Positions 8,990 to 17,303 of a DNA stretch of 64,000 nucleotides are shown one piece after another. This stretch comes from Arthrobacter sp. SLBN-112. GTDB lineage: Bacteria; Actinomycetota; Actinomycetes; Actinomycetales; Micrococcaceae. The notes under the pieces are model-generated. The model did not search any database. It was not told the DNA's origin and saw only the letters and a program-made list of their open reading frames with translations. Both the position numbers and the translations under genes were made by a program. The DNA lies in NCBI RefSeq assembly GCF_006715225.1, contig NZ_VFMU01000001.1, forward strand, positions 2,852,001 through 2,916,000, in the 5' to 3' direction. The first letter of the stretch is position 1; every line of letters starts with the position of its first letter.

Positions 8990-11900
8990 ATGACCTCTTC
9001 GAGCTACTTCCGTTTCCCGCATGTGCACGGCGATCTGGTCACTTTCGTGGCCGAGGACGACGTGTGGATTGCGCCCCTGGACGGCGGCCGCGCCTGGCGT
9101 GTCTCGTCGCTCCAGCTTCCTGCCCGCAACCCGCGTTTCACCCCTGACGGCAAGCGCCTGGTGTGGACGGTTGTGCAGGGAACGGCGCCGGAAGTGGTGT
9201 CGGCGCAGGTCGACGGCGGCGGGTACCGGCAGCTCACCTACTTCGGCCACAGCACCACGAAGGTTAAGGGATTCACCGCCGGTGGTTCCGTAGTGGTCAC
9301 CAGCGCCTTCCGCCAGGCTGAGAGCCGGCACACCCACGCCTACAGCGTCCCCCTGGAGGGCGGCTGGGCGCAGGAACTTCCATTCGGTCCGGTGGAGTCT
9401 GTCGCCTTCGGCCCCGAGATCGGCGATGAACGGCCCGTGGTGCTGGCAAGCGTGCTGTCGCGTGAACCGGCATGGTGGAAGCGGTACCGGGGCGGGACGG
9501 CCGGCAAGTTGTGGATCGACCGCGACGGCAACGGTGAGTTCGAGCGCCTGGTGCCGGACCTTGACGGCAACCTCACCGATCCGATGTGGGTGGACGGCCG
9601 GATCGCCTTCCTGTCCGACCACGAAGGGTACGGCAACCTGTACTCGGTCCTTCCCAGCGGAAAGGACCTGCGCCGCCACACCGACCACCAGGACTTCTAC
9701 GTCCGGCATGCCGCCACTGACGGCAAGCGGGTCATCTTCGAATCCGCCGGGGAACTCTGGATCCTCCGTGATCTTGGCTCGGAGGCGGTAAAACTGGACA
9801 TCACCCTCGGCTCGGCCACGCAGACCAGGCGTCCTGCCCTCCTTGATGCCGTCAAGCACCTTGGTGCGGTGGCGCCGGACGTGGCAGGTTCCGCCAGCGC
9901 GGTGGAGTCGCACGGGACCATCCACTGGCTGCGGCACAAGGATGGTCCGTCCCGCATCATCGAGGCCACCCCCGGAGTCCGCGGCCGGCTGCCGCGGCCG
10001 CTGGGGGACGGCCGCATCGCCTACATCGCTGACCACGACAACGTGGAAGCACTGCACATCAAGGACATTGCCGCGCCGGTTCCGCACACTGCCGGGCACA
10101 CGGGGGCAGGCGCCACCCAGGCCGCTGCAGCATCGGAAACACCAGCGTCACCAACCCCCGGTTCCGGAGACACAGCAGAGACCGGTTTGGCGGGGACGGA
10201 AACGGTGAGCCTGCCGCAGCCTGTTCCCGCGGCCGGCGCGGCGGTGCTGTCGGGAGGCCAGCCGCACGTTGCCGCAGACGACGAACAGCAGGCAGATGTG
10301 GCACCGGCCCCGGCACCCGCAGCTGACACCCTGGAACCCGCGGCCGGGACAGGCATCACCGTCCCCACGCCGTCACGCGCCAGTTCGCTGGAAGCAAGCC
10401 CGGACGGACGCTGGCTTGCCCTCGGCACATCCTTTGGCGACGTCTACGTCCTGGACACCCGCAGCGGCGGCCTCACGCAGGTGGCAAGCATCGGCGAAGG
10501 CAGCATCTCCGAACTGGCGTGGTCTGCGGACTCGCGCTGGCTGGCCTGGTCCGAGCCGGTCACGTCCTTTGGTTCGCGCAGCCGGCTGCGGCTGGCCACC
10601 GTGGACCGGCTCGACGCCGAACCTGTGGACGTTACCGACGGCCGTTTCCGCGACGCCTCACCGGCTTTCACCCCGGACGGCAGGTTCCTCGCCTTCCTGT
10701 CCAACCGCAGCTTCGATCCCGTGTACGACGGACATTCGTTCGATCTCTCCTTTCCCAGTCCCATCAAGCCATATTTGGTGGCACTCGCTGCAGCGACGCC
10801 GTCGCCCTTTGGCCCCTCGGTTGATCCCGCGGGCGCGGAGCCGGAAACAGCGGTAAACACGGATGCCGCGGCCGGCGGCGACGGACGGGAAAATGCCCTG
10901 CCAGCCGTCCATGTGGACGCGGAGGGACTGGCGCACCGGGTCATCAGTGTCCCCGTACCGCAGGGCAACTACAGCTCGCTGAAAGCCGTTGACGGCGGCC
11001 TCCTCTGGCTCGACTCCGCCCTGGCCGGTGTAACCGGCGACGGAAAGGCCAGCCAGGAGGACAAGGACGCCCGCCCCAGCCTGGTCCGGTATGACATCGC
11101 ACGGCGCAAGCAGACCACCCTGGTGGATGCCGTGGACAGCTACCGCCTCTCCGGCGACCGCAGCAAGGTGGCCGTGGTTGCCGACAAACAGGTCACCGTG
11201 GTTCCGTCGGACGCCAAGGCGGACGAAGATTCCGGCAAGGTGGTCAAAGTGGACCTGGGCCGGATCCGCGTCCTCATGGACCCGCTGAGCGTCTGGGGAC
11301 AGGCGTTCGATGAGGCCTGGCGGCTGCAGCGCGACTTCTTCTGGACCGAGGACATGGCCGGGCAGGATTGGGATTCCATCCATGCCCGCTACCGGCCCCT
11401 GGTTGAACGGCTGGGTTCGCACGATGACCTGGTGGACCTGCTGTGGGAACTCCATGGCGAGCTGGGGACTTCCCACGCTTACGTGCGCCCCGCCCCTGTT
11501 ACCGAACGCGGCAGCAGGGGACAGGGCAGGCTCGGCGCGGACCTCGCGCACACTGCCCGCGGCTGGGAAATCACCCGCATCCTGGCGGGCGAGTCCTCCG
11601 ACCCGCTCGCGACCTCCCCGCTCACCAGGCCTGGCGTGGGTGCCAGGGCGGGGGACATCCTGCTGGCCATCGACGGCGTCCCGTTGTCCGAAGGCGTCAC
11701 CCCGGCCGTGCAGCTGGTGGGCGCAGCAGGCCGCGCCGTGGAGCTGACCCTCCTCAACGGCCCCGGGCACGGTGCTGCTGAAGGCACCCAGCGCCGGGTC
11801 GCCGTCGTGCCCATCAAGGATGAGGAACGCCTGCGCTACCAGGAGTGGGTTGCGGGCAACCGGCGGACTGTCCGGGAGGCCTCCAACGGAACCTTCGGCT

Positions 11901-12538
11901 ACCTCCACATTCCGGACATGATGGCCAACGGCTGGGCCCAGCTGCACCGCGACCTCGATACGGAAACAGCGCTCGACGGCCTGATTGTCGACGTCCGCCG
12001 CAACCGTGGCGGACACACGTCGCAACTCGTGGCGGAACTGATCGGCCGCAAGGTCACCGGATGGAGCATGCCGCGCGGGGAGAAACCGCGCACGTACCCG
12101 CACCACGCGCCCAGGGGGCCCGTGATCATCCTTGCGGACGAGTTTGCCGGATCCGACGGGGACATCATCACCCAGGTGTCGAAGCTGAGGGGCATCGGCC
12201 CGGTCATCGGAACACGGACGTGGGGCGGTGTGGTGGGCATCGACAACCGCTTCGCGCTGGCCGACGGCACCGGGGTTACCCAGCCCCGCTACGCCAACTG
12301 GTTCGGCGGAGGCGTTGGCTGGGGCGTGGAAAACTACGGCGTGGATCCGGACATCGAAGTGACCTACCCCCCGCACGCCTACGCCGCCGGCCGCGATCCC
12401 CAGCTGGAGTACGGCATCGGCGCGCTGAAGGAAATGATCCAGGAACTGCCCACCGACCGGCCGCCGGCCCGTTCGGGCTACCGGCGCCTGAAGCCCGCAC
12501 CCCTGCCGGCCCGCCGGCAGGGGAGCCAGCAGCCGTAG
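8990..12538 (+). CDS. Tricorn-like S41 family peptidase
   Basis: A 1182-aa cytoplasmic protease of the tricorn type, expected to trim peptides released by larger proteases. N-terminal beta-propeller repeats (about residues 1-360 and 460-760) contain FTPDGKRLVW-type blades. A C-terminal core with PDZ and S41 domains follows (about 770-1170). Likely catalytic residues are the His in LGTSHAYV (about 828), the Ser in AGSDGD (about 1054) and the Glu in GVENYGVD (about 1114). Residues about 365-455 are a low-complexity Ala/Pro/Thr insertion between the propellers. The gene ends at a very strong bidirectional terminator. PepA, encoded 5 kb away, could act on its products. Confidence 0.93.
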   Translation: MTSSSYFRFPHVHGDLVTFVAEDDVWIAPLDGGRAWRVSSLQLPARNPRFTPDGKRLVWTVVQGTAPEVVSAQVDGGGYRQLTYFGHSTTKVKGFTAGGSVVVTSAFRQAESRHTHAYSVPLEGGWAQELPFGPVESVAFGPEIGDERPVVLASVLSREPAWWKRYRGGTAGKLWIDRDGNGEFERLVPDLDGNLTDPMWVDGRIAFLSDHEGYGNLYSVLPSGKDLRRHTDHQDFYVRHAATDGKRVIFESAGELWILRDLGSEAVKLDITLGSATQTRRPALLDAVKHLGAVAPDVAGSASAVESHGTIHWLRHKDGPSRIIEATPGVRGRLPRPLGDGRIAYIADHDNVEALHIKDIAAPVPHTAGHTGAGATQAAAASETPASPTPGSGDTAETGLAGTETVSLPQPVPAAGAAVLSGGQPHVAADDEQQADVAPAPAPAADTLEPAAGTGITVPTPSRASSLEASPDGRWLALGTSFGDVYVLDTRSGGLTQVASIGEGSISELAWSADSRWLAWSEPVTSFGSRSRLRLATVDRLDAEPVDVTDGRFRDASPAFTPDGRFLAFLSNRSFDPVYDGHSFDLSFPSPIKPYLVALAAATPSPFGPSVDPAGAEPETAVNTDAAAGGDGRENALPAVHVDAEGLAHRVISVPVPQGNYSSLKAVDGGLLWLDSALAGVTGDGKASQEDKDARPSLVRYDIARRKQTTLVDAVDSYRLSGDRSKVAVVADKQVTVVPSDAKADEDSGKVVKVDLGRIRVLMDPLSVWGQAFDEAWRLQRDFFWTEDMAGQDWDSIHARYRPLVERLGSHDDLVDLLWELHGELGTSHAYVRPAPVTERGSRGQGRLGADLAHTARGWEITRILAGESSDPLATSPLTRPGVGARAGDILLAIDGVPLSEGVTPAVQLVGAAGRAVELTLLNGPGHGAAEGTQRRVAVVPIKDEERLRYQEWVAGNRRTVREASNGTFGYLHIPDMMANGWAQLHRDLDTETALDGLIVDVRRNRGGHTSQLVAELIGRKVTGWSMPRGEKPRTYPHHAPRGPVIILADEFAGSDGDIITQVSKLRGIGPVIGTRTWGGVVGIDNRFALADGTGVTQPRYANWFGGGVGWGVENYGVDPDIEVTYPPHAYAAGRDPQLEYGIGALKEMIQELPTDRPPARSGYRRLKPAPLPARRQGSQQP

Positions 12539-12558
12539 CTCTAGACGGTAACTAAAAG

Positions 12559-12605
12559 GCCCTGCCCGGCCGGAAAATCTTCCGGCCGGGCAGGGCGTTT
12601 TGTTT
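12559..12605. terminator. Bidirectional terminator, tricorn gene / OsmC gene
   Basis: A perfect 16-bp stem (12559-12574 with 12581-12596) with a 6-nt loop. It is followed by GTTTTGTTT on the plus strand and by a four-T run on the minus strand. It separates two convergent genes. Confidence 0.9.
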
Positions 12606-12620
12606 AGCTTGGGGAGGGGC

Positions 12621-13049
12621 CTAGGCCTCCAGCGTGGCGTCCAGCGTGATGTCGATGCTGGCGAGGGCGCCGGAGACGGGGCAACCCACCTTGGCGTCCG
12701 CTGCGATCTTCTGGAACTCATCCTCTGAGATGCCGGGGACGCGGGCTGACATGGTCAGGTGGCTGCCGGTGATGCCCGTGCCCGGCACGAAAGTAACATC
12801 TGCCTTGGTGCGCACTTCCTCCGGTGTGTGGCCTGCATTGGCAAGTTCATTGCTGAAGGCCATGGAGAAGCAGGCAGCGTGGGCTGCAGCGATCAGCTCT
12901 TCCGGGCTCGTCTTGCCGTTGGCCGCTTCAGTCCTGGCCTTCCACGTGACATCGAAGGTGCCCAAGCCTGAGGTGGCCAGGCTGGTGGTGCCGGAACCCT
13001 CCGTCAGGTTGCCGTTCCATACTGCGTTTGCTGAACGTGTTGCTGCCAT
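12621..13049 (-). CDS. OsmC family peroxiredoxin-like protein
   Basis: A 142-aa protein of the OsmC subfamily that reduces organic hydroperoxides. The N-terminal part has the segment FDVTWKARTEAANGKTSPEE with its Arg. The first active-site Cys is in AAHAACFSMAFS (about residue 58) and the second in KVGCPVSGAL (about residue 123). GAGGAG stands four bases before the ATG. It is transcribed alone and shares a bidirectional terminator with the tricorn gene. The exact peroxide substrate is not readable. Confidence 0.93.
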   Translation of the reverse strand: MAATRSANAVWNGNLTEGSGTTSLATSGLGTFDVTWKARTEAANGKTSPEELIAAAHAACFSMAFSNELANAGHTPEEVRTKADVTFVPGTGITGSHLTMSARVPGISEDEFQKIAADAKVGCPVSGALASIDITLDATLEA

Positions 13050-13172
13050 GTCACTCCTCAGATTGATCCTTACCGGGGCAGGCTGCTGCCAGGACCCCGC
13101 CGCTACCCATCCTAGGGATTCGGGACCCCGGGCGCACGGGTTGTCCGCTGTCAGAGGATTGTGACCATGGCG

Positions 13173-13215
13173 TTAAAACGCCGGCGGCGGCGCCCCTGGG
13201 AAGGGCGCGCCGCCG
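13173..13215 (-). terminator. Probable terminator after the 117-aa membrane-protein gene
   Basis: A GC-rich inverted repeat (11-bp core with a small bulge) is followed on the minus strand by CGTTTTAACG. It lies 20 bp past the stop codon. Confidence 0.6.
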
Positions 13216-13234
13216 TACGGTGCAGAACAGCCGC

Positions 13235-13588
13235 TTACTGCCAGAGGGTGGCGATGGCGATGTTGACCAACGCCAGTCCGCCGACGCCGTGCGCGAGGCC
13301 GGTGGAGACGGGCTGCCCGTTCTTGACCTTGCGCGTTCCAATGACTGCCAGGACGGCAACCACGACGGCGATGACGAACTTGATGCCCAGCTTGGCGTAG
13401 TTGGGGTCGGAGTCCGGCAGGAACGGCAGGATGCCCATCATGGCGATGCCGGTGAGGAGCTGCAGGAAGGCGCCGTCACGCTGGCGCGGGTGCACCGTGG
13501 GGGTCCGCATGGTGGCGATCCAGTAGCCCACGATCATGGCGGCTCCCACGACGTGCAGGAAGACCAGGATGTTGAAGAGAATAGTCAT
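13235..13588 (-). CDS. Small integral membrane protein, function unknown
   Basis: A 117-aa protein with four hydrophobic segments (about residues 3-22, 41-58, 67-84 and 97-115). Most of the loops are short. The segment LHVVGAAMIVGYWIATMRTPT in the first helix and loop resembles small actinobacterial membrane proteins annotated only as hypothetical. It is monocistronic, between its own leaderless-type promoter and a terminator. I cannot assign a function. Confidence 0.75.
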   Translation of the reverse strand: MTILFNILVFLHVVGAAMIVGYWIATMRTPTVHPRQRDGAFLQLLTGIAMMGILPFLPDSDPNYAKLGIKFVIAVVVAVLAVIGTRKVKNGQPVSTGLAHGVGGLALVNIAIATLWQ

Positions 13589-13594
13589 GGCTCC

Positions 13595-13600
13595 AGCTTA
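13595..13600 (-). promoter_or_regulatory. -10 element for the 117-aa membrane-protein gene
   Basis: TAAGCT on the minus strand, exactly six bases before the ATG at 13588. No room is left for a ribosome site. Confidence 0.55.
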
Positions 13601-13680
13601 GCCAGTCAGTTCTACGGCCCGTAGCAAAGCCACGCGGACGTCAGGTCCGGCGGCCCCGGGCTGCTTCAGCTTAAAACCGC

Positions 13681-13731
13681 GACGGCGGTGCCGGCTGCGG
13701 GAGGTTTCCCACCCGTGCCGGCACCGCCGTC
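13681..13731 (-). terminator. Terminator after sucB
   Basis: A perfect 14-bp stem (13681-13694 with 13718-13731) is followed on the minus strand by GCGGTTTTAAGC. Confidence 0.8.
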
Positions 13732-13749
13732 CTTGTACTGCTCTGAAGG

Positions 13750-15540
13750 TTACAGTCCCAGGTCCGCTTCGAAGGCGCCTTCTTCAAGGCGTGCCTTCAG
13801 GGTCTGGAGGAACCGGCCGGCGTCGGCACCGTCCACCAGGCGGTGGTCGTACGTCAGGGACAGGTACATCATGGAGCGGATGGCGATTGAGTCGTCACCG
13901 TTTTCGTCAGCAACAACAACGGGCCGCTTGACGATGGCGCCGGTACCCAGGATGCCCACCTGCGGCTGGTTGATGATCGGGGTGTCGAACAGCGCGCCCA
14001 CCGAACCGATGTTGGTGATGCTGAACGTGCCGCCGGACAGCTCGTCCGGGCCGATCTTGCCGTCGCGGGTTCGGGAGGCAACATCGGCGATCTTGCCGGC
14101 CAGGCCGGCAAGGTTCAGGTTGCCGGCGTCGGCGATGACCGGAACCAGCAGGCCCTTGTCGGTGTCGACGGCGATGGCCAGGTGTTCGGCGTTGTGGTAG
14201 GTGATTTCCTGCTTTTCCTCGTCGTACGCAGCGTTGAGCTTGGGGTGCTGCTTGAGGGCCTCGGCCACAGCCTTGGCGATGAAGGGCAGGAACGTCAGCT
14301 TGGTGCCGTTCTGGGCCTGGAACGAGTTCTTGGCCCGGGCGCGCAGCTTGGCGACCTTGGTCATGTCCACTTCGTGGACCTGGGTCAGCTGGGTGGAGAT
14401 CTCCAGGGATTCGCGCATGCGCCGGGCGATGACCTGGCGGATGCGGGGAGCCTTCTGGGTGGTGCCGCGCAGTGAGGAAGCAGCTCCAGCCGATGCAGCC
14501 GGTGCGGACGCGGCAGGGGCTGCGGCCGGTGCGGCTGCGGGAGCGGCCTTGGCCTCAGCGGCGGCCATGACGTCCTGCTTGCGGATGCGGCCGCCAACGC
14601 CGGTGCCGGAGAGCGAGGAGATGTCCACGCCATGCTGGTTGGCCAGCTTGCGGACCAGGGGAGTGACGTAGCCGGACTCGGAGCCACCGGCCGGTGCCGC
14701 CTCCTGGGCTGCGGGAGCAGCAGCAGGAGCGGGAGCGGGGGCCGCCTTGGGAGCTTCCTGGGCGGGGGCCGGTGCAGCTGCAGCCGGGGCTTCCTGCTTG
14801 GGGGCTTCCTGCGTGGGTGCTTCCTGCTTGGGGGCTTCCTGCTGGGGAGCGGCAGCCGGGGCCGGTGCAGCTTGCGGAGCAGGAGCAGCGGCAGCGCCGG
14901 AACCGATCACGGCAAGCACGGAACCGACTTCAGCGGTCTCGTCCTCGTTGACCCGGATTTCCTGCAGCGTACCGGCAACCGGGGACGGAATCTCGGTGTC
15001 CACCTTGTCCGTGGAGACTTCCAGCAGGGGTTCGTCGACCTCCACCTGGTCGCCAACGGCCTTGAGCCAGCGGGTGACGGTTCCTTCGGTGACGCTTTCG
15101 CCCAGTGCGGGGAGGGTTACCTCGTGGCTTTCGCCGCCGCCGCCGGCAGCCGGCGGCTCCTGTGCGGGGGTTTCCTGTGCAGGTGCTTCCTGGGCGGGAG
15201 CTGCTTCAGCCGGTGCTTCCTGCGCAGGAGCTGCTTCTGCGGGAGCCTCCTGGGCCGGTGCAGCAGCGGGAGCTTCTTCGGCGGGTGCGGAGCCGCCGCC
15301 GGAGCCGTCACCGATGCGTACCAGGGGTGCGCCTACCTCGGCGGTCTCGTCTTCGGCGACCAGGATTTCTTCAATCACGCCAGCTACGGGAGAGGGGATT
15401 TCAGTGTCTACTTTGTCGGTGGAGACTTCGAGCAGCGGCTCGTCCACCTCTACCCGGTCACCTACCTGCTTGAGCCAGCGGGTGACGGTTCCTTCGGTGA
15501 CACTCTCACCGAGGGCGGGCAAGTTAACGGATTCAGACAT
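13750..15540 (-). CDS. sucB: 2-oxoglutarate dehydrogenase E2 (dihydrolipoamide succinyltransferase)
   Basis: Core acyltransferase of a 2-oxoacid dehydrogenase complex; in actinobacteria the same E2 may also serve pyruvate dehydrogenase. The 596-aa protein has two lipoyl domains (about residues 3-78 and 138-213), each with the lipoyl Lys in [12 protein letters not shown]. An E3-binding domain (about 290-330) and a catalytic domain ending in [14 protein letters not shown] follow. Long Ala/Pro/Gln/Glu linkers separate the domains. The ATG at 15540 is preceded by AAGGAG at some distance. The gene lies downstream of lpdA, with a 12-bp hairpin between them. Confidence 0.95.
   Translation of the reverse strand: MSESVNLPALGESVTEGTVTRWLKQVGDRVEVDEPLLEVSTDKVDTEIPSPVAGVIEEILVAEDETAEVGAPLVRIGDGSGGGSAPAEEAPAAAPAQEAPAEAAPAQEAPAEAAPAQEAPAQETPAQEPPAAGGGGESHEVTLPALGESVTEGTVTRWLKAVGDQVEVDEPLLEVSTDKVDTEIPSPVAGTLQEIRVNEDETAEVGSVLAVIGSGAAAAPAPQAAPAPAAAPQQEAPKQEAPTQEAPKQEAPAAAAPAPAQEAPKAAPAPAPAAAPAAQEAAPAGGSESGYVTPLVRKLANQHGVDISSLSGTGVGGRIRKQDVMAAAEAKAAPAAAPAAAPAASAPAASAGAASSLRGTTQKAPRIRQVIARRMRESLEISTQLTQVHEVDMTKVAKLRARAKNSFQAQNGTKLTFLPFIAKAVAEALKQHPKLNAAYDEEKQEITYHNAEHLAIAVDTDKGLLVPVIADAGNLNLAGLAGKIADVASRTRDGKIGPDELSGGTFSITNIGSVGALFDTPIINQPQVGILGTGAIVKRPVVVADENGDDSIAIRSMMYLSLTYDHRLVDGADAGRFLQTLKARLEEGAFEADLGL
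14680..14900 (-). repeat. Repetitive Ala/Pro-rich linker coding segment, sucB linker 2
   Basis: Tandem imperfect repeats encoding [19 protein letters not shown] units join the second lipoyl domain to the E3-binding domain. Such flexible linkers let the lipoyl arm swing between active sites. The repeats are coding, not mobile DNA. Confidence 0.8.
15132..15297 (-). repeat. Repetitive Ala/Pro-rich linker coding segment, sucB linker 1
   Basis: Several near-identical units encoding [10 protein letters not shown] join the two lipoyl domains. The repeat number may vary between strains by slippage. Confidence 0.8.
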
Positions 15541-15601
15541 GTCGTCCCCGTTCTCCTTATTGATCTTTAGTGCGAATGATTGCTGCCTTGTTGGAAGCCT
15601 A

Positions 15602-15630
15602 GTGCACCCGGTCTGGACGACCGGGTGCAC
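15602..15630 (-). other. Intercistronic hairpin between lpdA and sucB
   Basis: A perfect 12-bp stem (15602-15613 with 15619-15630) with a 5-nt loop and no following T tract. It could be a processing or stability element that sets different lpdA and sucB mRNA levels, or a factor-dependent stop. Confidence 0.5.
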
Positions 15631-15654
15631 CGGGCCTGGTAATGCTGGGGAAAC

Positions 15655-17037
15655 CTAGCCGTGCAGCGGCTTCCCGGCCAGCGCCAGGTGGGCTTCGCCG
15701 AGGGCTTCGTTCTGGGTGGGGTGGGCGTGCAGCAGCTGCGCCACATCCTCCGGGTAAGCTTCCCAGTTCACGATCAGCTGGGCCTCGCCCACCTGCTCGC
15801 CCATGCGCGCACCGATCATGTGGACGCCCACCACGGGGCCGTCCTTCTGGCGGACCAGCTTGACCAGGCCGGAGGTGCCCAGGATGGAGCTCTTGCCGTT
15901 GCCGGCCAGGTTGTATTCCTGGGTCTGCACCTGGTCCTCGCCGAACTTCTCCTTGGCAGCCTTTTCGGTGTAGCCAACGGTGGCGATTTCGGGTTCGGAG
16001 TAGGTGACCTTGGGGATGTTGATGTCCTCGACCACCACGGGCTTCAGGCCGGCGATTTCCTCGGCCACGAAGATGCCCTGCTGGTAGCCGCGGTGGGCCA
16101 GCTGTACACCGGGGACGATGTCGCCGACGGCGTAGATGTTGCCCACGCCGGTGTGCAGGCGCTCGTTGGTGATAACGAAGCCGCGGTCGATGGTGACGCC
16201 GGCTTCCTCGTAGCCCAGGTTGGCCGTGACGGGGCCGCGGCCGACGGCGACCAGCAGCAGGTCGGCTTCGAACGTCTTGCCATCCACCAGGGTGACCTTG
16301 ACGCCGTCGTCATTCTGCTCGACGCCCTGGAAGAAGATGCCGGTGGAGAACTTGATGCCGCGCTTCTTGAAGGCGCGTTCGAAGTTCTTGACAATCGTGG
16401 CGTCCTCGTTGGGAACGAGGGAGGGCAGGCCCTCCACGACGGTGACGTCCACGCCGAACGACTTCCAGACCGAGGCGAACTCGACGCCGATGACGCCGCC
16501 GCCCAGGATGATGGCGCTCTTGGGAATGAAGTCCATGGTCAGGGCCTGGTCGGAGGTGATGACCTTGCCGCCGATTTCCAGGCCGGGAAGGGTGCGCGAG
16601 TAGGAGCCGGTGGCCAGGACGATGTTCTTGCCCTTGTAGGCGGTGCCGTTCACCACGACGGTGTCGGTGCCCTGGAGCTTGCCTTCGCCCTCAATGACGG
16701 TGATGCCCTTGGACTTGATGAGTCCCTGCAGGCCCTTGTACTTGCCCGCGACAATGCCGTCCTTGTAGGCGTTGACGGCGTTGATGTCGATGCTGTCCAG
16801 GGTGACGTTCACGCCGTACTTGGCGGAATCACGGGCGTGGTCGGCCAGCTCTGCCGAGTGCAGCAGGGCCTTGGTGGGGATGCAACCGTTGTGGAGGCAG
16901 GTGCCGCCCAGCTTGCCCTTCTCCACGAGGCCGACGGTGAGGCCGAGCTGTACCGCACGCAGCGCCGCAGCGTATCCGCCGCTGCCGCCACCGAGTACCA
17001 GGATGTCGAATTCTTGCGCAGTTGCCTGATCGGCCAC
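15655..17037 (-). CDS. lpdA: Dihydrolipoyl dehydrogenase (E3)
   Basis: A flavoenzyme that reoxidises the dihydrolipoyl group of E2 proteins with NAD+. The 460-aa protein has an N-terminal FAD motif GGGSGGYAAALRA, the redox-active disulfide in GGTCLHNGCIPTK (about residues 42-54), a second dinucleotide motif GGGVIGVEFASVW, and the C-terminal His-Glu pair in HAHPTQNEALGE. The GTG start at 17037 has GGGAG seven bases upstream. Its partner SucB follows in the same direction. Confidence 0.96.
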   Translation of the reverse strand: MADQATAQEFDILVLGGGSGGYAAALRAVQLGLTVGLVEKGKLGGTCLHNGCIPTKALLHSAELADHARDSAKYGVNVTLDSIDINAVNAYKDGIVAGKYKGLQGLIKSKGITVIEGEGKLQGTDTVVVNGTAYKGKNIVLATGSYSRTLPGLEIGGKVITSDQALTMDFIPKSAIILGGGVIGVEFASVWKSFGVDVTVVEGLPSLVPNEDATIVKNFERAFKKRGIKFSTGIFFQGVEQNDDGVKVTLVDGKTFEADLLLVAVGRGPVTANLGYEEAGVTIDRGFVITNERLHTGVGNIYAVGDIVPGVQLAHRGYQQGIFVAEEIAGLKPVVVEDINIPKVTYSEPEIATVGYTEKAAKEKFGEDQVQTQEYNLAGNGKSSILGTSGLVKLVRQKDGPVVGVHMIGARMGEQVGEAQLIVNWEAYPEDVAQLLHAHPTQNEALGEAHLALAGKPLHG

Positions 17038-17219
17038 TTAAACGCTCCCTCGCGTGAACGATGACGCGTTCTGCGCGCATCATCTGGTCTTGGAACTTGC
17101 ACTGCCGTGATTATGTCAGCAGGGCAACTCTCTTGCATTTGTGACTACCGTGGTTCACCTTAGCGAACCACCTATCCATGCTCCACCTTGGCGCTGTGTT
17201 TGTGGAGCGCTTGTGTCCA

Positions 17220-17273
17220 GTGTCACGCGGCTCTGTGGCACAGCAATCACTCCCCCTCAAAGCCGCGTGACAC
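17220..17273 (-). other. Long-stem hairpin downstream of pepA
   Basis: A perfect 13-bp inverted repeat (17220-17232 with 17261-17273) with a 28-nt loop, in the pepA-lpdA intergenic region. It lies 31 bp past the pepA stop and has no T tract, so it may be a 3'-end stabiliser, a weak terminator, or an operator. Confidence 0.45.
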
Positions 17274-17303
17274 ACGCGTTGCAGCCTTCGTCCAGCCAGT
17301 TGT

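Noticed and set aside
10658..12721. A 687-codon open frame antisense to the tricorn-like protease
   Set aside because: It lies opposite a clearly coding gene, its composition is that of a GC-bias shadow, and no family motif is visible.
14680..15300. Tandem repeats that might be a CRISPR or minisatellite
   Set aside because: They are in frame and encode the Ala/Pro linkers of SucB; no constant repeat-spacer pattern exists.
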